A stretch of DNA of 64,000 nucleotides, from the NCBI RefSeq assembly GCF_016009175.1, contig NZ_JADUCM010000018.1, positions 51,561-115,560 of the forward strand, written 5' to 3'. Both the position numbers and the translations under genes were made by a program. This DNA comes from Pseudomonas alkylphenolica (lineage in GTDB: Bacteria; Pseudomonadota; Gammaproteobacteria; Pseudomonadales; Pseudomonadaceae). Shown piece after piece: positions 1 to 8,101 of the stretch. Position 1 is the first letter of the stretch; each line of letters starts with the position of its first letter. Below the pieces are notes generated by a model. The model did no database searches, was not told the DNA's origin, and worked only from the letters and a program-made list of their open reading frames with translations.

Positions 1-2136
1 CCACGGAATAGCCCGCAGGCTTTCGATGCCGCCAGCCCGGCGCTTGGCCGGACGACTGCCCAGCGGCAGGCGGCCGAGCTCCTGCTCGGGCGTCGACTGG
101 CGGAAATACTCGACGAACTCGGGGTTATCGCGAACCACCCCGCGGTATTGCGCGACGCCATCGGCCGCCAACTCATCCATCAGCGCCCGCCAGGCCGGTT
201 GCGGTGGCGGCGGTGGCAGCAAGGTCGCTTCGAGTACGGCGGCCAGGTACAGGTTGAGGTTCTGTTCGGCGATGTCCGGCAGGCCGAATTTGAAACGGAT
301 CATCTCGCCCTGTTCGGTGGTACGGAAGCGCCCTGCGACCGAGCCCGGTGGTTGCGACAGAATCGCCGCGTGGGCGGGGCCGCCGCCACGTCCGACAGTG
401 CCGCCACGACCGTGAAACAGCAGCAACTCGACCTGTTGCTCGTGACAGATGCGCACCAGGGTTTCCTGAGCCCGGTACTGCGCCCAGGCGGCCGCCGTGG
501 TGCCGGCGTCCTTGGCCGAGTCGGAATAGCCGATCATGACCTCCTGCGGGCCATGCAAGGCGCTGCGATAGCCCGGCAGGCCGAGCAGGCGCTCCATCAC
601 CGGGCCAGCGTTGTCGAGATCGGCGAGGGTTTCGAACAGGGGCACGACGCGCATCGGGCGCAGCACACCGGACTCTTTGAGCAGCAGTTGCACGGCGAGC
701 ACATCGGAGGCGGCTCCCGCCATAGAGATCACGTAAGACCCCAACGATGCCGCCGGTGCAGCGGCAATCTCACGGCAGGTGGCGAGGACCTCGGCGGTGT
801 CGGCCTGGGGCTTGAAGTAACCCGGCAGCAGCGGCCGGCGGCTGCCGAGCTCCTGCTGGAGGAAGGCGATTCGCGCTTCTTCGTCCCAGTCCGCGTAACG
901 CCCCAACCCCAGGTACTCGGTGATTTCGCTCAGCGCGGCGGTGTGCCGGGCGGCGTCCTGACGTACGTCCAGGCGTACCAGAAACAGACCGAACGTCACT
1001 GCCCGGCGCAAACAGTCGAGCAACGGACCATTGGCGATCACGCCCATGCCGCAGGCATGCAGCGACTCGAAGCACAGGTGCAGGGGTTCGAACAGTTCGT
1101 GGTTATGCTGCAACACCAACGGCGACGGCGTTTGCGGCGATTTCAAGGCACTCTGCGCCCAGGCGCGGGTTTCCCGCAGGCGATCACGCAGTTGCTTGAG
1201 CAGTACCCGATACGGCTCGGCCGCATCGCCCACCTTGGCCCTCAGTGCCTCGCTGGCCTGCTGCATGGACAGCTCGGCTGCCAGGGCATCGATATCACGC
1301 AGGAACAGGTCAGCGGCCATCCAGCGCGCCAGCAACAGCACCTCGCGGGTTACCGGGGCGGTGACATTCGGGTTGCCGTCGCGATCGCCGCCCATCCACG
1401 AAGCAAAGCGAACAGGCGCGGACTCCAGCGGCAGATGCAGACCGGTAGCTTCATGCAACGCCTTGTCGACTTTGCGCAGGTGATGGGGAATGGCATGCCA
1501 GAGCGAATGCTCGATGACCGCAAAGCCCCATTTGGCTTCGTCTACCGGGGTTGGCCGGGTACGGCGGATTTCCTCGGTGTGCCAGGCTTCGGCAATCAGC
1601 CGCTGCAGGCGCTCGCGGATCTGCTCCCGTTCGGAAGGGGTCAGGTCGCGATGATCCTGGGCCGCCAATTGCGCCGCAATGGCATCGTACTTCTGGATCA
1701 GCGTACGGCGCGCCACCTCGGTGGGGTGCGCAGTCAGCACCAGCTCGATGTTCAGCTTGCCCAGCTGACGTGCCAGGGCATCGTCAGTGTGCCCGGCAGC
1801 CTTGAGCCGTGCCAGCAGTTCAGGCAACACCCGTGACTCGAATGGCGCGGCCTGGCCGGAATCGCGGCGGCGAATCAACTGGTACTGCTCGGCGATGTTG
1901 GCCAGGTTGAGAAACTGGTTGAACGCCCGCGCGACCGGCAGCAACTCATCATCAGCCAGGTCATTGAGGGTCGAGCTCAACTGCTCGGCAGCGCCGCTGC
2001 GGTCGGCCTTGGCACTGCGGCGGATATCTTCGATTTTCTGCAGGAACGCTTCGCCGTGCTGCTCACGAATGGTGTCCCCCAACAACTCGCCCAACAAATG
2101 AACATCTTCACGCAAGCGCACATCGATATCAGTCAT
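1..2136 (-). CDS. ppc: Phosphoenolpyruvate carboxylase (3' end cut by window edge)
   Basis: Carboxylates phosphoenolpyruvate to oxaloacetate in the cytoplasm and so refills the TCA cycle. The minus-strand reading frame starts MTDIDVRLREDVHLLGELLG and stays open to the left edge, giving about 712 residues of an enzyme usually near 880. Family signatures are visible: TAHPTE with its essential histidine (about 1725-1745), GYSDSAKDAG (about 510-540) and the FHGRGG loop (about 398-418). The start is the ATG complementary to 2134-2136. The C-terminal part lies outside the window, so integrity of the end cannot be judged. A small plus-strand gene diverges from it across about 135 bases, which must hold both promoters. 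Confidence 0.96.
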   Translation of the reverse strand, partial: MTDIDVRLREDVHLLGELLGDTIREQHGEAFLQKIEDIRRSAKADRSGAAEQLSSTLNDLADDELLPVARAFNQFLNLANIAEQYQLIRRRDSGQAAPFESRVLPELLARLKAAGHTDDALARQLGKLNIELVLTAHPTEVARRTLIQKYDAIAAQLAAQDHRDLTPSEREQIRERLQRLIAEAWHTEEIRRTRPTPVDEAKWGFAVIEHSLWHAIPHHLRKVDKALHEATGLHLPLESAPVRFASWMGGDRDGNPNVTAPVTREVLLLARWMAADLFLRDIDALAAELSMQQASEALRAKVGDAAEPYRVLLKQLRDRLRETRAWAQSALKSPQTPSPLVLQHNHELFEPLHLCFESLHACGMGVIANGPLLDCLRRAVTFGLFLVRLDVRQDAARHTAALSEITEYLGLGRYADWDEEARIAFLQQELGSRRPLLPGYFKPQADTAEVLATCREIAAAPAASLGSYVISMAGAASDVLAVQLLLKESGVLRPMRVVPLFETLADLDNAGPVMERLLGLPGYRSALHGPQEVMIGYSDSAKDAGTTAAAWAQYRAQETLVRICHEQQVELLLFHGRGGTVGRGGGPAHAAILSQPPGSVAGRFRTTEQGEMIRFKFGLPDIAEQNLNLYLAAVLEATLLPPPPPQPAWRALMDELAADGVAQYRGVVRDNPEFVEYFRQSTPEQELGRLPLGSRPAKRRAGGIESLRAIPW

Positions 2137-2271
2137 CAGCCTTGTCTCCGGCATTCCAGAAAAACAGCTCTGGCTTCAGAGTGCCCCAGTACCGGTCGTG
2201 CTTTCAAGGCAGACCAAAGGCTGTGCAGTGACTACGCTGAAATGAGACACACGAGGATCAATGAGGACATC

Positions 2272-2616
2272 ATGAAAATTCGTGACCTTGCCCAGTACTG
2301 GGAACAAAACGCCAAGGGTCGTCTGAGCCCCACCGGCCATGTCCTGCACCTGGATGTGGAGTCGGCGGCGCGCCTGGCCGCCCTGGCCGAAATGTACCCC
2401 AAGCGCCGCCCCGAAGAACTGCTCGGCGAACTGCTCGGGGCGGCCCTGGAAGAGCTCGAAGCGAGCTTTCCCTACATCCGCGGGCAGCAGGTGATTGCCA
2501 CCGATGAGGAAGGTGATCCGCTGTATGAGGACATCGGCCCGACCCCGCGCTTTCTTGCCTTGTCACGCCGTTACCTGCACGACATGAGCAGCCGCAAAGA
2601 CGAATCGACCCACTGA
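2272..2616 (+). CDS. Conserved hypothetical protein, 114 aa, beside ppc
   Basis: Unknown function. The protein begins MKIRDLAQYWEQNAKGRL, followed by a stretch rich in Leu, Ala and Glu (about residues 24-62) predicted to be helical. It has no signal peptide or membrane segment, so it is probably cytoplasmic. The middle part (AARLAALAEMYPKRRPEELL) resembles the ribbon-helix-helix-like helices of small DNA-binding or pilin-assembly-annotated proteins, but I cannot assign a family. The start at 2272 was chosen because it gives a compact protein; an in-frame ATG at 2242 would add ten residues. A hairpin with a short T-run follows at 2721-2744. It is divergent from ppc and this neighbourhood is, from memory, conserved in Pseudomonas. 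Confidence 0.72.
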   Translation: MKIRDLAQYWEQNAKGRLSPTGHVLHLDVESAARLAALAEMYPKRRPEELLGELLGAALEELEASFPYIRGQQVIATDEEGDPLYEDIGPTPRFLALSRRYLHDMSSRKDESTH

Positions 2617-2720
2617 CGCCCCGCCACCAGGCCGATACCGGGTGCCCGCTCGGGCGCCCGCGTACACCGCCCAGCACCTGAAGTTCCGGAAAAAAACTTG
2701 CTGACCGGTCAGCCAGCAAA

Positions 2721-2744
2721 TGCCGCACAGCAGCGGCAATTTTT
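2721..2744 (+). terminator. Probable intrinsic terminator
   Basis: A 6-bp stem TGCCGC/GCGGCA with loop ACAGCA is followed by ATTTTT. It lies about 105 bases after the stop of the 114-aa gene and upstream of the lipoprotein gene at 2869. The stem is short, so strength is uncertain. A perfect 14-bp palindrome GCTGACCGGTCAGC (2700-2713) sits just before it. Confidence 0.45.
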
Positions 2745-2868
2745 CTGAACTATTGAAAAAACGTTTCGGTCACAGCCAGTAGCCATCACGGTACAACCCG
2801 CCTCCTCGAGTCGGTGGGGTTGCGCCGATGGACTGTTACGGAATTCGTTGTTCATCAGGAGTGATCCA

Positions 2869-3282
2869 ATGGAGTTGACCACCATGAAGACCCGTCCCGT
2901 TAACACCTCATCCACTCACCTGCGCAGGTTCAAGCTGGCCGCCCTGGCGCTGGGCAGCAGCCTGGTACTGGCTGGCTGCGCCGGTAACCCGCCCACCGAG
3001 CAGTACGCCGTGAGCCAATCGGCAGTCAACTCGGCCGTCACCGCCGGGGGCACAGAGTTTGCCGCCGTGGAAATGAAAGCCGCCCAGGACAAGCTCAAAC
3101 AGGCTGAAATCGCCATGCATGACAAGCAATACGATGACGCCAAGCGCCTGGCCGAGCAGGCCGAATGGGATGCCCGCGTTGCCGAGCGCAAGGCGCAGGC
3201 CGCCAAGGCAGAAAAAGCCCTGCAGGATGCCCATCAAGGCGTTCAGGACCTGCGTGAGGAAGGCTTGCGCAACGCTCAGTGA
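2869..3282 (+). CDS. DUF4398-type lipoprotein, 137 aa
   Basis: Probable outer-membrane or periplasm-facing lipoprotein. The N terminus is basic, then hydrophobic, and ends in a lipobox LAGC with the acylated cysteine near residue 37. The mature part is Ala/Lys/Gln-rich and strongly helical (about residues 60-135, many AExA repeats), which suggests a coiled coil like those of DUF4398 proteins. The start ATG at 2869 has AGGAG at the right distance; an ATG at 2884 is a shorter alternative. It is 49 bases upstream of an OmpA-domain lipoprotein that carries the same kind of helical N-terminal domain, so the two are probably co-transcribed and may act together at the cell wall. No enzymatic motif is visible. 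Confidence 0.82.
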   Translation: MELTTMKTRPVNTSSTHLRRFKLAALALGSSLVLAGCAGNPPTEQYAVSQSAVNSAVTAGGTEFAAVEMKAAQDKLKQAEIAMHDKQYDDAKRLAEQAEWDARVAERKAQAAKAEKALQDAHQGVQDLREEGLRNAQ

Positions 3283-3331
3283 AGCGGCGCTAACGCCCCA
3301 TGCATTCGTAACTGATCAAAGGATGAAGACC

Positions 3332-4120
3332 ATGCGCAATCACTTGATGATCCCCACCCTGCTGGCCCTGAGCATTGGCCTGAGCGCCTGCGCCACACCG
3401 CCCAACGCCAACCTGGAATCGGCCCGGAGCAATTTTTCTGCGCTGCAGAGCAACCCGCAATCGACCAAAGTGGCTGCCCTTGAAACCAAGGATGCCCAGG
3501 AATCGTTGAACAAAGCCGACGCGGCCTACCTGAACAAGGAGGACCCGAAGAGCGTCGATCAGCTTGCCTACCTGACCAACCAGCGCGTTGAAGTGGCCAA
3601 GCAGACCATCGCCCTGCGCACGGCCGAAGGCAACCTGGAGGATGCCTCCGCCCAGCGTACCCAGGCGCGCCTGGATGCACGCGATGCACAGATCAGAAAG
3701 CTGCAGGACAGCCTGAATGCCAAGCAGACTGATCGCGGCACCCTGGTGACCTTCGGTGACGTGCTGTTTGATTTTGACAAGGCCACGCTCAAGAGCAGCG
3801 CCCTGCCCAACGTCACCACCCTGGCGCGTTACCTTCAGGAAAACCCTGATCGCAAGGTGATTGTCGAGGGCTATACCGACAGCAAAGGCAGCGCCAGCTA
3901 CAACCAGTCGCTGTCGGAGCGCCGTGCAGCCTCTGTGCGCGCGGCGCTGGTGCGTGCCGGGGTAGAGCCTACCCGGGTTGTTGCCCAGGGCTATGGCAAG
4001 GAATACCCGGTGGCCGACAACACGAGCAATTCCGGCCGGGCGCAAAACCGTCGGGTGGAAGTGACGATTTCCAACGATAACCAACCGGTGGCGCCGCGCT
4101 CGGTGAGCCAGGCGTATTGA
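3332..4120 (+). CDS. OmpA-family lipoprotein with DUF4398-like N-terminal domain, 262 aa
   Basis: Likely tethers the outer membrane to peptidoglycan. The signal peptide ends in lipobox LSAC (Cys20). Residues about 25-130 are a helical DUF4398-like region, and residues about 137-247 are an OmpA/Pal domain with the core FGDVLFDFDKATL, the peptidoglycan-binding Asp in GYTDSKGS (Asp183) and the NQSLSERRA motif (Arg197/Arg198). The start at 3332 is preferred because AAAGGA lies eight bases upstream; the ATG at 3323 overlaps that ribosome site. It shares its operon with the preceding short lipoprotein. A REP pair follows directly after the stop codon. Confidence 0.9.
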   Translation: MRNHLMIPTLLALSIGLSACATPPNANLESARSNFSALQSNPQSTKVAALETKDAQESLNKADAAYLNKEDPKSVDQLAYLTNQRVEVAKQTIALRTAEGNLEDASAQRTQARLDARDAQIRKLQDSLNAKQTDRGTLVTFGDVLFDFDKATLKSSALPNVTTLARYLQENPDRKVIVEGYTDSKGSASYNQSLSERRAASVRAALVRAGVEPTRVVAQGYGKEYPVADNTSNSGRAQNRRVEVTISNDNQPVAPRSVSQAY

Positions 4121-4127
4121 AGGTAGC

Positions 4128-4193
4128 TTCGCCGGCAAGCCCGGTTCCTACAGGTGATCGCCGCCTGTAGGAACGAGGCTTGCCCGCGATGAA
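4128..4193. repeat. REP pair (inverted, TTCGCCGGCAAGCC type)
   Basis: Left arm 4128-4154 starts TTCGCCGGCAAGCC and ends TTCCTACAGG. Right arm 4164-4193 is its near reverse complement (CCTGTAGGAACG, then GGCTTGCCCGCGATGAA). The arms are nine bases apart and would form a long stem-loop. It lies between convergent genes, the usual place for Pseudomonas REP sequences. The same arm sequence recurs at 32723-32885. Confidence 0.88.
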
Positions 4194-4201
4194 CCCACCG
4201 C

Positions 4202-4528
4202 CTACTGGACTTGCTGCGGTGTCTCTTCACCCAGGCAACGCACCGCCTGTTTCTTGTTGTTCACCAGCACACCGGTCAAGCCTTTTTGCGCGGTATCGAA
4301 CAGCACCAGCACGCCATCGACGCACTGGGCAACCTGCGTCGCCGGCTGCAGGGAAATCTTGTAGTCCTCCCCCGGCACCGTCTTGAGCATGGTGAAATCG
4401 GACAACAGCAGCGCGTCCTGTGGCTTGGCGAAATGCAGATAACCGTAGTACCACAAGGCACCGACAGTACCGATGATGCTGCAGACACCGGTGATGATCA
4501 GGGGGATCGCGTTGCGTTCTTCACTCAT
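4202..4528 (-). CDS. Small inner-membrane protein of unknown function, 108 aa
   Basis: One transmembrane helix is evident at about residues 8-30 (IPLIITGVCSIIGTVGALWY). A polar C-terminal domain of about 75 residues carries two cysteines (in AQCVDGV and VRCLGEE) that could form a disulfide if periplasmic. I do not recognise a family. Its start overlaps the stop of the upstream alpha/beta hydrolase gene in an ATGA arrangement, so it is the last gene of the five-gene minus-strand cluster and is probably translationally coupled to the hydrolase. Confidence 0.75.
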   Translation of the reverse strand: MSEERNAIPLIITGVCSIIGTVGALWYYGYLHFAKPQDALLLSDFTMLKTVPGEDYKISLQPATQVAQCVDGVLVLFDTAQKGLTGVLVNNKKQAVRCLGEETPQQVQ

Positions 4529-5448
4529 TGTGACGTCTCGTCAGGGTAATTGGGGACCTCGGCCAGACGCCGCAATCCATTGAAATGTTCAGGGTCATCG
4601 AGAAATTTCAGCATCACCTGGCGCCAGGTACGGTCGGCAAAGGTCTGTACGTGCCCGCCGCGGGTCAGTTGCAGCACCCGCGGCGGTGGCGCCGCCTGGT
4701 ACAGTTCGATGCCGTTGCGCAGCGGTACGATCGGGTCGTCAATGCTGTGGAAAAACAGTTTGGGTGGCGTCTTGATCTGCGCAATCGAACGAATCGCACT
4801 GTCGCCATCAGGCACCAGCCAGGACAGCGGCACCTGCAGCGGCCAGGTCAGCCATGAGTTGCTCAGGGCAAATCGCCCGACCTGGCGGTAGCTGGCGGGC
4901 ACACCGTCGAACACCAGGGCCTTGAAACGTTGCGCCTGTTGCGGTTGCTGGGCCAGGTAATGAATGGCCATGGCGCCGCCCAGGCTTTGCCCCAGCAGCA
5001 CCTGTGGCTTGCCTTGCACCTCGGGGGCCTTGTCCAGCCAGTCGAGCGCTGCAGTAATGTCCTGGTAGACCTCCGGTAAAGTCGGCTTGCCTTCGGACAA
5101 GCCGTAACCGCGATAGTCCAGCAACAGCACCTGATAACCCTGCTCCGGCAGCCACCAGCTTCCGCCCAGGTGCATCGGCAGGTTGCCACCGTTGCCGTGC
5201 AGGTGCAGCACCGTGCCCTTGACCGCCACGCCCGGCTTGGCAGGCAGCCACCAGGCGTGCAGGCGCGTACCGTCCGCTGCCGTAAGGGTCAGGTCGCGGT
5301 ATTCAAGCTTGGCTTTCTCGGGCGTGAACAGCTGGCCGGGCTCGGGGTAGAACAGCAGTGAACTGCAGCCGCCCAGACTCAACAGCACCAGCAGCAGGCC
5401 CAGGGTCCTGCACCATGCGTCAGAGAATGTTCGAATAATCGGCTTCAA
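4525..5448 (-). CDS. Lipoprotein alpha/beta hydrolase, 307 aa
   Basis: Membrane-anchored serine hydrolase of unknown substrate. The signal peptide ends in lipobox LGGC (Cys28). The alpha/beta-hydrolase core shows the oxyanion-side HGNGGN (about 84-89), nucleophile elbow GQSLGG (Ser155), probable acid Asp238 in HSIDDPIVP and catalytic His266 in RGGHVQ. This resembles the BEM46/YfhR-like group of single-domain hydrolases. The start overlaps the end of the upstream DUF1704 gene by 29 bases and the stop overlaps the next small gene by four, indicating one transcript. Confidence 0.88.
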   Translation of the reverse strand: MKPIIRTFSDAWCRTLGLLLVLLSLGGCSSLLFYPEPGQLFTPEKAKLEYRDLTLTAADGTRLHAWWLPAKPGVAVKGTVLHLHGNGGNLPMHLGGSWWLPEQGYQVLLLDYRGYGLSEGKPTLPEVYQDITAALDWLDKAPEVQGKPQVLLGQSLGGAMAIHYLAQQPQQAQRFKALVFDGVPASYRQVGRFALSNSWLTWPLQVPLSWLVPDGDSAIRSIAQIKTPPKLFFHSIDDPIVPLRNGIELYQAAPPPRVLQLTRGGHVQTFADRTWRQVMLKFLDDPEHFNGLRRLAEVPNYPDETSQ

Positions 5449-6697
5449 TCCGGTCCAGGCTCAGGTGGTTAAGGAAGTTGGAGAAACACATCCAGGCCGA
5501 CAGTGCGTTGAGGTCGCGAAACTGCTCCGGCAAATACTTGGGCGGTTCCACCAGACCTTCATCGACCAGTTGACGCAAGGTGCGCATGTCCTCAAGGGTG
5601 GTCTTGCCACAGAACAGCAAGGGGATCTGTTCGAGCTTGCCCTTGCGCACGGCCAACTGAATATAGTTGTAAACCATGATAAAGCCCTTGAGGTAGGACA
5701 AGTCCTTGGTAAACGGCAAGCCATTGGGTACCGAACCACGAAACACCCGGCTGGCATTGCCGTAACTGGCTGCCATGTCGAAGCCCTGTGCGCGGAAGAA
5801 CTCGTAGATCTGCATGAAGTCCGCCCCCTCCTCGACCATGTGAATGGCCCGGGTACGGTTGGTCAGCTTGCGCAAGCGACTTGGGTAAGAGGCAAAGGCG
5901 ATGACCTCCATGAGGATCGCCAGGCCTTCCTGGGTCACCGTCGACGAGGGCGGCCCCTTGGCCAGGAAGGTACAGATCGGCTGGTTCAGGCCGTTCAGGG
6001 TGGTGCCAACATGCACCAGCCCTTCATGCACTTCCAGCGCGCGCACATCGCGGCTGTTGAACATCGCATCGCTGCGGATCTTGATGTAGTCCGCGCCGGC
6101 GGCGGCATCGGCGACGATACCGTCGGACTCGAACACCCGGATGGTGTCCTCGGCCTCGTTGAACACCTTGTTCAATCGCCCCTGGAGCATCTCCACCGCC
6201 TGCTTGGCGGTCAGATCCTTCGGTTCGTCCTTGAGGTCGCCGCGGCCGTCGATGTTGTTCAGGTAGTCCGAAAGCATCAGCCCCAGGTCTGCCAGGGTCG
6301 GGTCACCGGCATGAAACGCATCGGAGGCGGCGCCATACAACTCCTGGGAGATCAGGCCGAAATCCTCGGTGCCGCGCGCTTCGAGCATGCGCACCACCAT
6401 GCGGTACTCCTTGCACATGCGCCGCATGATCTGCCCGACCGGGTTGAACTGGCCCAGTTGGCGGGTGATGTCGCGCTCGATGTTCTGGAACTCGAGCTTC
6501 ACCGCCGCCGAATCGAACGACAGTGGCCGCCCCAGGTAATAGGCACGGTCCACCGCCGGTGGCTCCTTGCCTTTGGCCTTGAGGAAACCCTGGCGGATGC
6601 TGTCGTCCCATTTCACCGCATCGAGCACGCGAATGGGCGTTTGTGCCAGGACAATGCGATCAGACAGGGCACGTATCGTCTGCTGGTACTCGTCCAC
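5420..6697 (-). CDS. DUF1704 / QEGLA-motif protein, 425 aa
   Basis: Belongs to the family annotated as flavohemoglobin expression-modulating QEGLA motif protein (DUF1704). The diagnostic TQEGLAILMEVIAFASYP lies near residue 255, and an upstream VHEGLVHVGTTLNG gives a histidine-glutamate pair, so a metallopeptidase-like HExxx...E arrangement is plausible (inference). No signal peptide is visible, so it is probably cytoplasmic. The GTG start at 6697 has AAGGAG seven bases upstream. It is the third gene of the cluster TetR - lipoprotein - this gene - lipoprotein hydrolase - small membrane protein. Despite the family name, no flavohemoglobin gene is present in the window. Confidence 0.85.
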   Translation of the reverse strand: MDEYQQTIRALSDRIVLAQTPIRVLDAVKWDDSIRQGFLKAKGKEPPAVDRAYYLGRPLSFDSAAVKLEFQNIERDITRQLGQFNPVGQIMRRMCKEYRMVVRMLEARGTEDFGLISQELYGAASDAFHAGDPTLADLGLMLSDYLNNIDGRGDLKDEPKDLTAKQAVEMLQGRLNKVFNEAEDTIRVFESDGIVADAAAGADYIKIRSDAMFNSRDVRALEVHEGLVHVGTTLNGLNQPICTFLAKGPPSSTVTQEGLAILMEVIAFASYPSRLRKLTNRTRAIHMVEEGADFMQIYEFFRAQGFDMAASYGNASRVFRGSVPNGLPFTKDLSYLKGFIMVYNYIQLAVRKGKLEQIPLLFCGKTTLEDMRTLRQLVDEGLVEPPKYLPEQFRDLNALSAWMCFSNFLNHLSLDRIEADYSNIL

Positions 6698-6721
6698 CCT
6701 ACACTCCTTGATTGGTCTGTA

Positions 6722-7267
6722 TTACTTGCCGGCCCGCTGGAACCGCGCCACTTCGATAAACAGGTCGGAATTGGCCGGATCGTCCAGATACGCCAGGACG
6801 CGCTCGGCCGGGCTGTCGATCAGCACGCCTTCACCGTGATCCGCTGACACCTCATAGGTGCGCCCGCTGAGCTCTTTCTTGTCCACGGCCTGGCTGACCT
6901 GTTCGACATCGAGGTTGTATACCACCAGTTCCTTGCGATCGGTGATTTCGAACCCGCCAATCAGGAAGTTGCCCCCCAGGCGCTTGGGCACACCGGCCGA
7001 GAGGTACCAGCGACTACCGTGACGAGATACGGTGAAGACGTACTCATCACGTTTTTTGTCCTTGCCGATGGCCACTGCCTTGTAGGCATCGCCACCGCTA
7101 CGGCTGATCTGCAGCGTCAGCGGCTCTCCCCAGGCATCTTTGCTGGTCCATTTGCCGAGCAGGGCCTTGGGCGCCGCCTCATTGGCCGGCATGGGCTCGT
7201 TGAAGGTCACCAGACAACCGCCAAGCAGCAAAAACGACAGCGCCAACAGCAGACTTCTGGCTTTCAT
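6722..7267 (-). CDS. Putative lipoprotein of unknown function, 181 aa
   Basis: The protein starts MKARSLLLALSFLLLGGC, a clear lipoprotein signal with Cys18. The mature part is beta-rich (GKWTSKDAWGEPLTLQISR and WYLSAGVPKRLGG) and could be a small lipocalin-like barrel, but I cannot assign a family. The start at 7267 is preceded by AAGGAGAACCTG. An upstream in-frame start (7360) would overlap the TetR gene and lacks this signal. It lies between the TetR gene (28 bases away) and the DUF1704 gene (24 bases away), consistent with co-transcription. Confidence 0.8.
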   Translation of the reverse strand: MKARSLLLALSFLLLGGCLVTFNEPMPANEAAPKALLGKWTSKDAWGEPLTLQISRSGGDAYKAVAIGKDKKRDEYVFTVSRHGSRWYLSAGVPKRLGGNFLIGGFEITDRKELVVYNLDVEQVSQAVDKKELSGRTYEVSADHGEGVLIDSPAERVLAYLDDPANSDLFIEVARFQRAGK

Positions 7268-7295
7268 CAGGTTCTCCTTGAAATAGGGTCGCGTC

Positions 7296-8000
7296 TCACA
7301 CGGCAGCCAGCACCAGATGCAGGTACCGGGTAAGGATAGCGAGCATCTGCGCATGCGCATCGGCCTGTGAGCCGTCGAGCAGGCCCTGATATTCCATCTG
7401 CTCGATAATCGCCGTCAACACCAGCGCATCCTGCTGAGGCTGGCGCGAACCCACGACCTGAAGCAGCTGGCAGGCACCGCGCAGCAAAATCTGCTCGTGC
7501 AGCTTGACCAGTTCAGCCAGCCGCGGGCACAACAGGGCCTCCTGGCGAAACGCCTGTTCGGCCATGAGAAAGTCGCGGCGGTTGTGCAATTGGCGCTGCA
7601 CGTACTCAGCCGTCATCCTGGCCACTTCATCGGCCAGCTGCGCCCGCCATTGCGGGCTGCCATCGCCTTGGGACAGCAACTGGCGCAACAGCACTTCGCT
7701 GTTCTCCCACAGTTTGGCCATGTACGCGGCACTGCGTTCTACATACTGGGCGAAGGTATCGGTGAGCAGGTCCTCGATATCCTTGAAGTAGTAGGTGGTC
7801 GCCGACAGCGGTACCCCGGCTTCGGCAGCCACCGCGCGGTGACGTACACCGCGTACACCTTCGCGCACGACGATGCGCATGGCGGCATCGAGGATGTCCT
7901 GGCGCCGTTGTTCACTGCCCTGGCGACTGGCCTTGCGCCCTTGGTACTGCACACTTTCGGCAACCGCGGTGGCAACGCCGGCGGCACCCTGTTGAGCCAT
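7296..8000 (-). CDS. TetR-family transcriptional regulator, 234 aa
   Basis: The N-terminal helix-turn-helix domain (about residues 30-80) shows RRQDILDAAMRIVVREGVRG then VRHRAVAAEAGVPLSATTYY and FKDIEDLL, typical of TetR. The C-terminal ligand domain is helical and not recognisable by ligand. The start ATG at 8000 is preferred over an upstream TTG. No strong ribosome site is visible. As the first gene of the 8.0-4.2 kb minus-strand cluster it may regulate that cluster, but I saw no clear operator palindrome upstream. The lysS terminator lies just upstream, so it must have its own promoter. Confidence 0.86.
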   Translation of the reverse strand: MAQQGAAGVATAVAESVQYQGRKASRQGSEQRRQDILDAAMRIVVREGVRGVRHRAVAAEAGVPLSATTYYFKDIEDLLTDTFAQYVERSAAYMAKLWENSEVLLRQLLSQGDGSPQWRAQLADEVARMTAEYVQRQLHNRRDFLMAEQAFRQEALLCPRLAELVKLHEQILLRGACQLLQVVGSRQPQQDALVLTAIIEQMEYQGLLDGSQADAHAQMLAILTRYLHLVLAAV

Positions 8001-8065
8001 TGCAGGAGTCACTGCTGATCTACCCCCCAAAGTTGGATCCGATAAAGGAATTTTCTACAGGCATG

Positions 8066-8090
8066 AAAAAGCCGCCCCGGAAGGCGGCTT
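8066..8090 (-). terminator. Intrinsic terminator of prfB-lysS
   Basis: On the minus strand GCCGCC and GGCGGC form a stem with loop TTCCGG, followed by TTTTT. It starts 11 bases after the lysS stop codon. Confidence 0.85.
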
Positions 8091-8101
8091 GTTCAGGTTA
8101 C

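Noticed and set aside
148..1836. A 562-codon plus-strand frame over ppc
   Set aside because: It is antisense to a clearly recognised PEP carboxylase with intact catalytic motifs.
2700..2713. 14-bp palindrome GCTGACCGGTCAGC as an operator
   Set aside because: It is perfect but sits between a gene end and a terminator hairpin, with no regulator gene nearby; kept only as a note.
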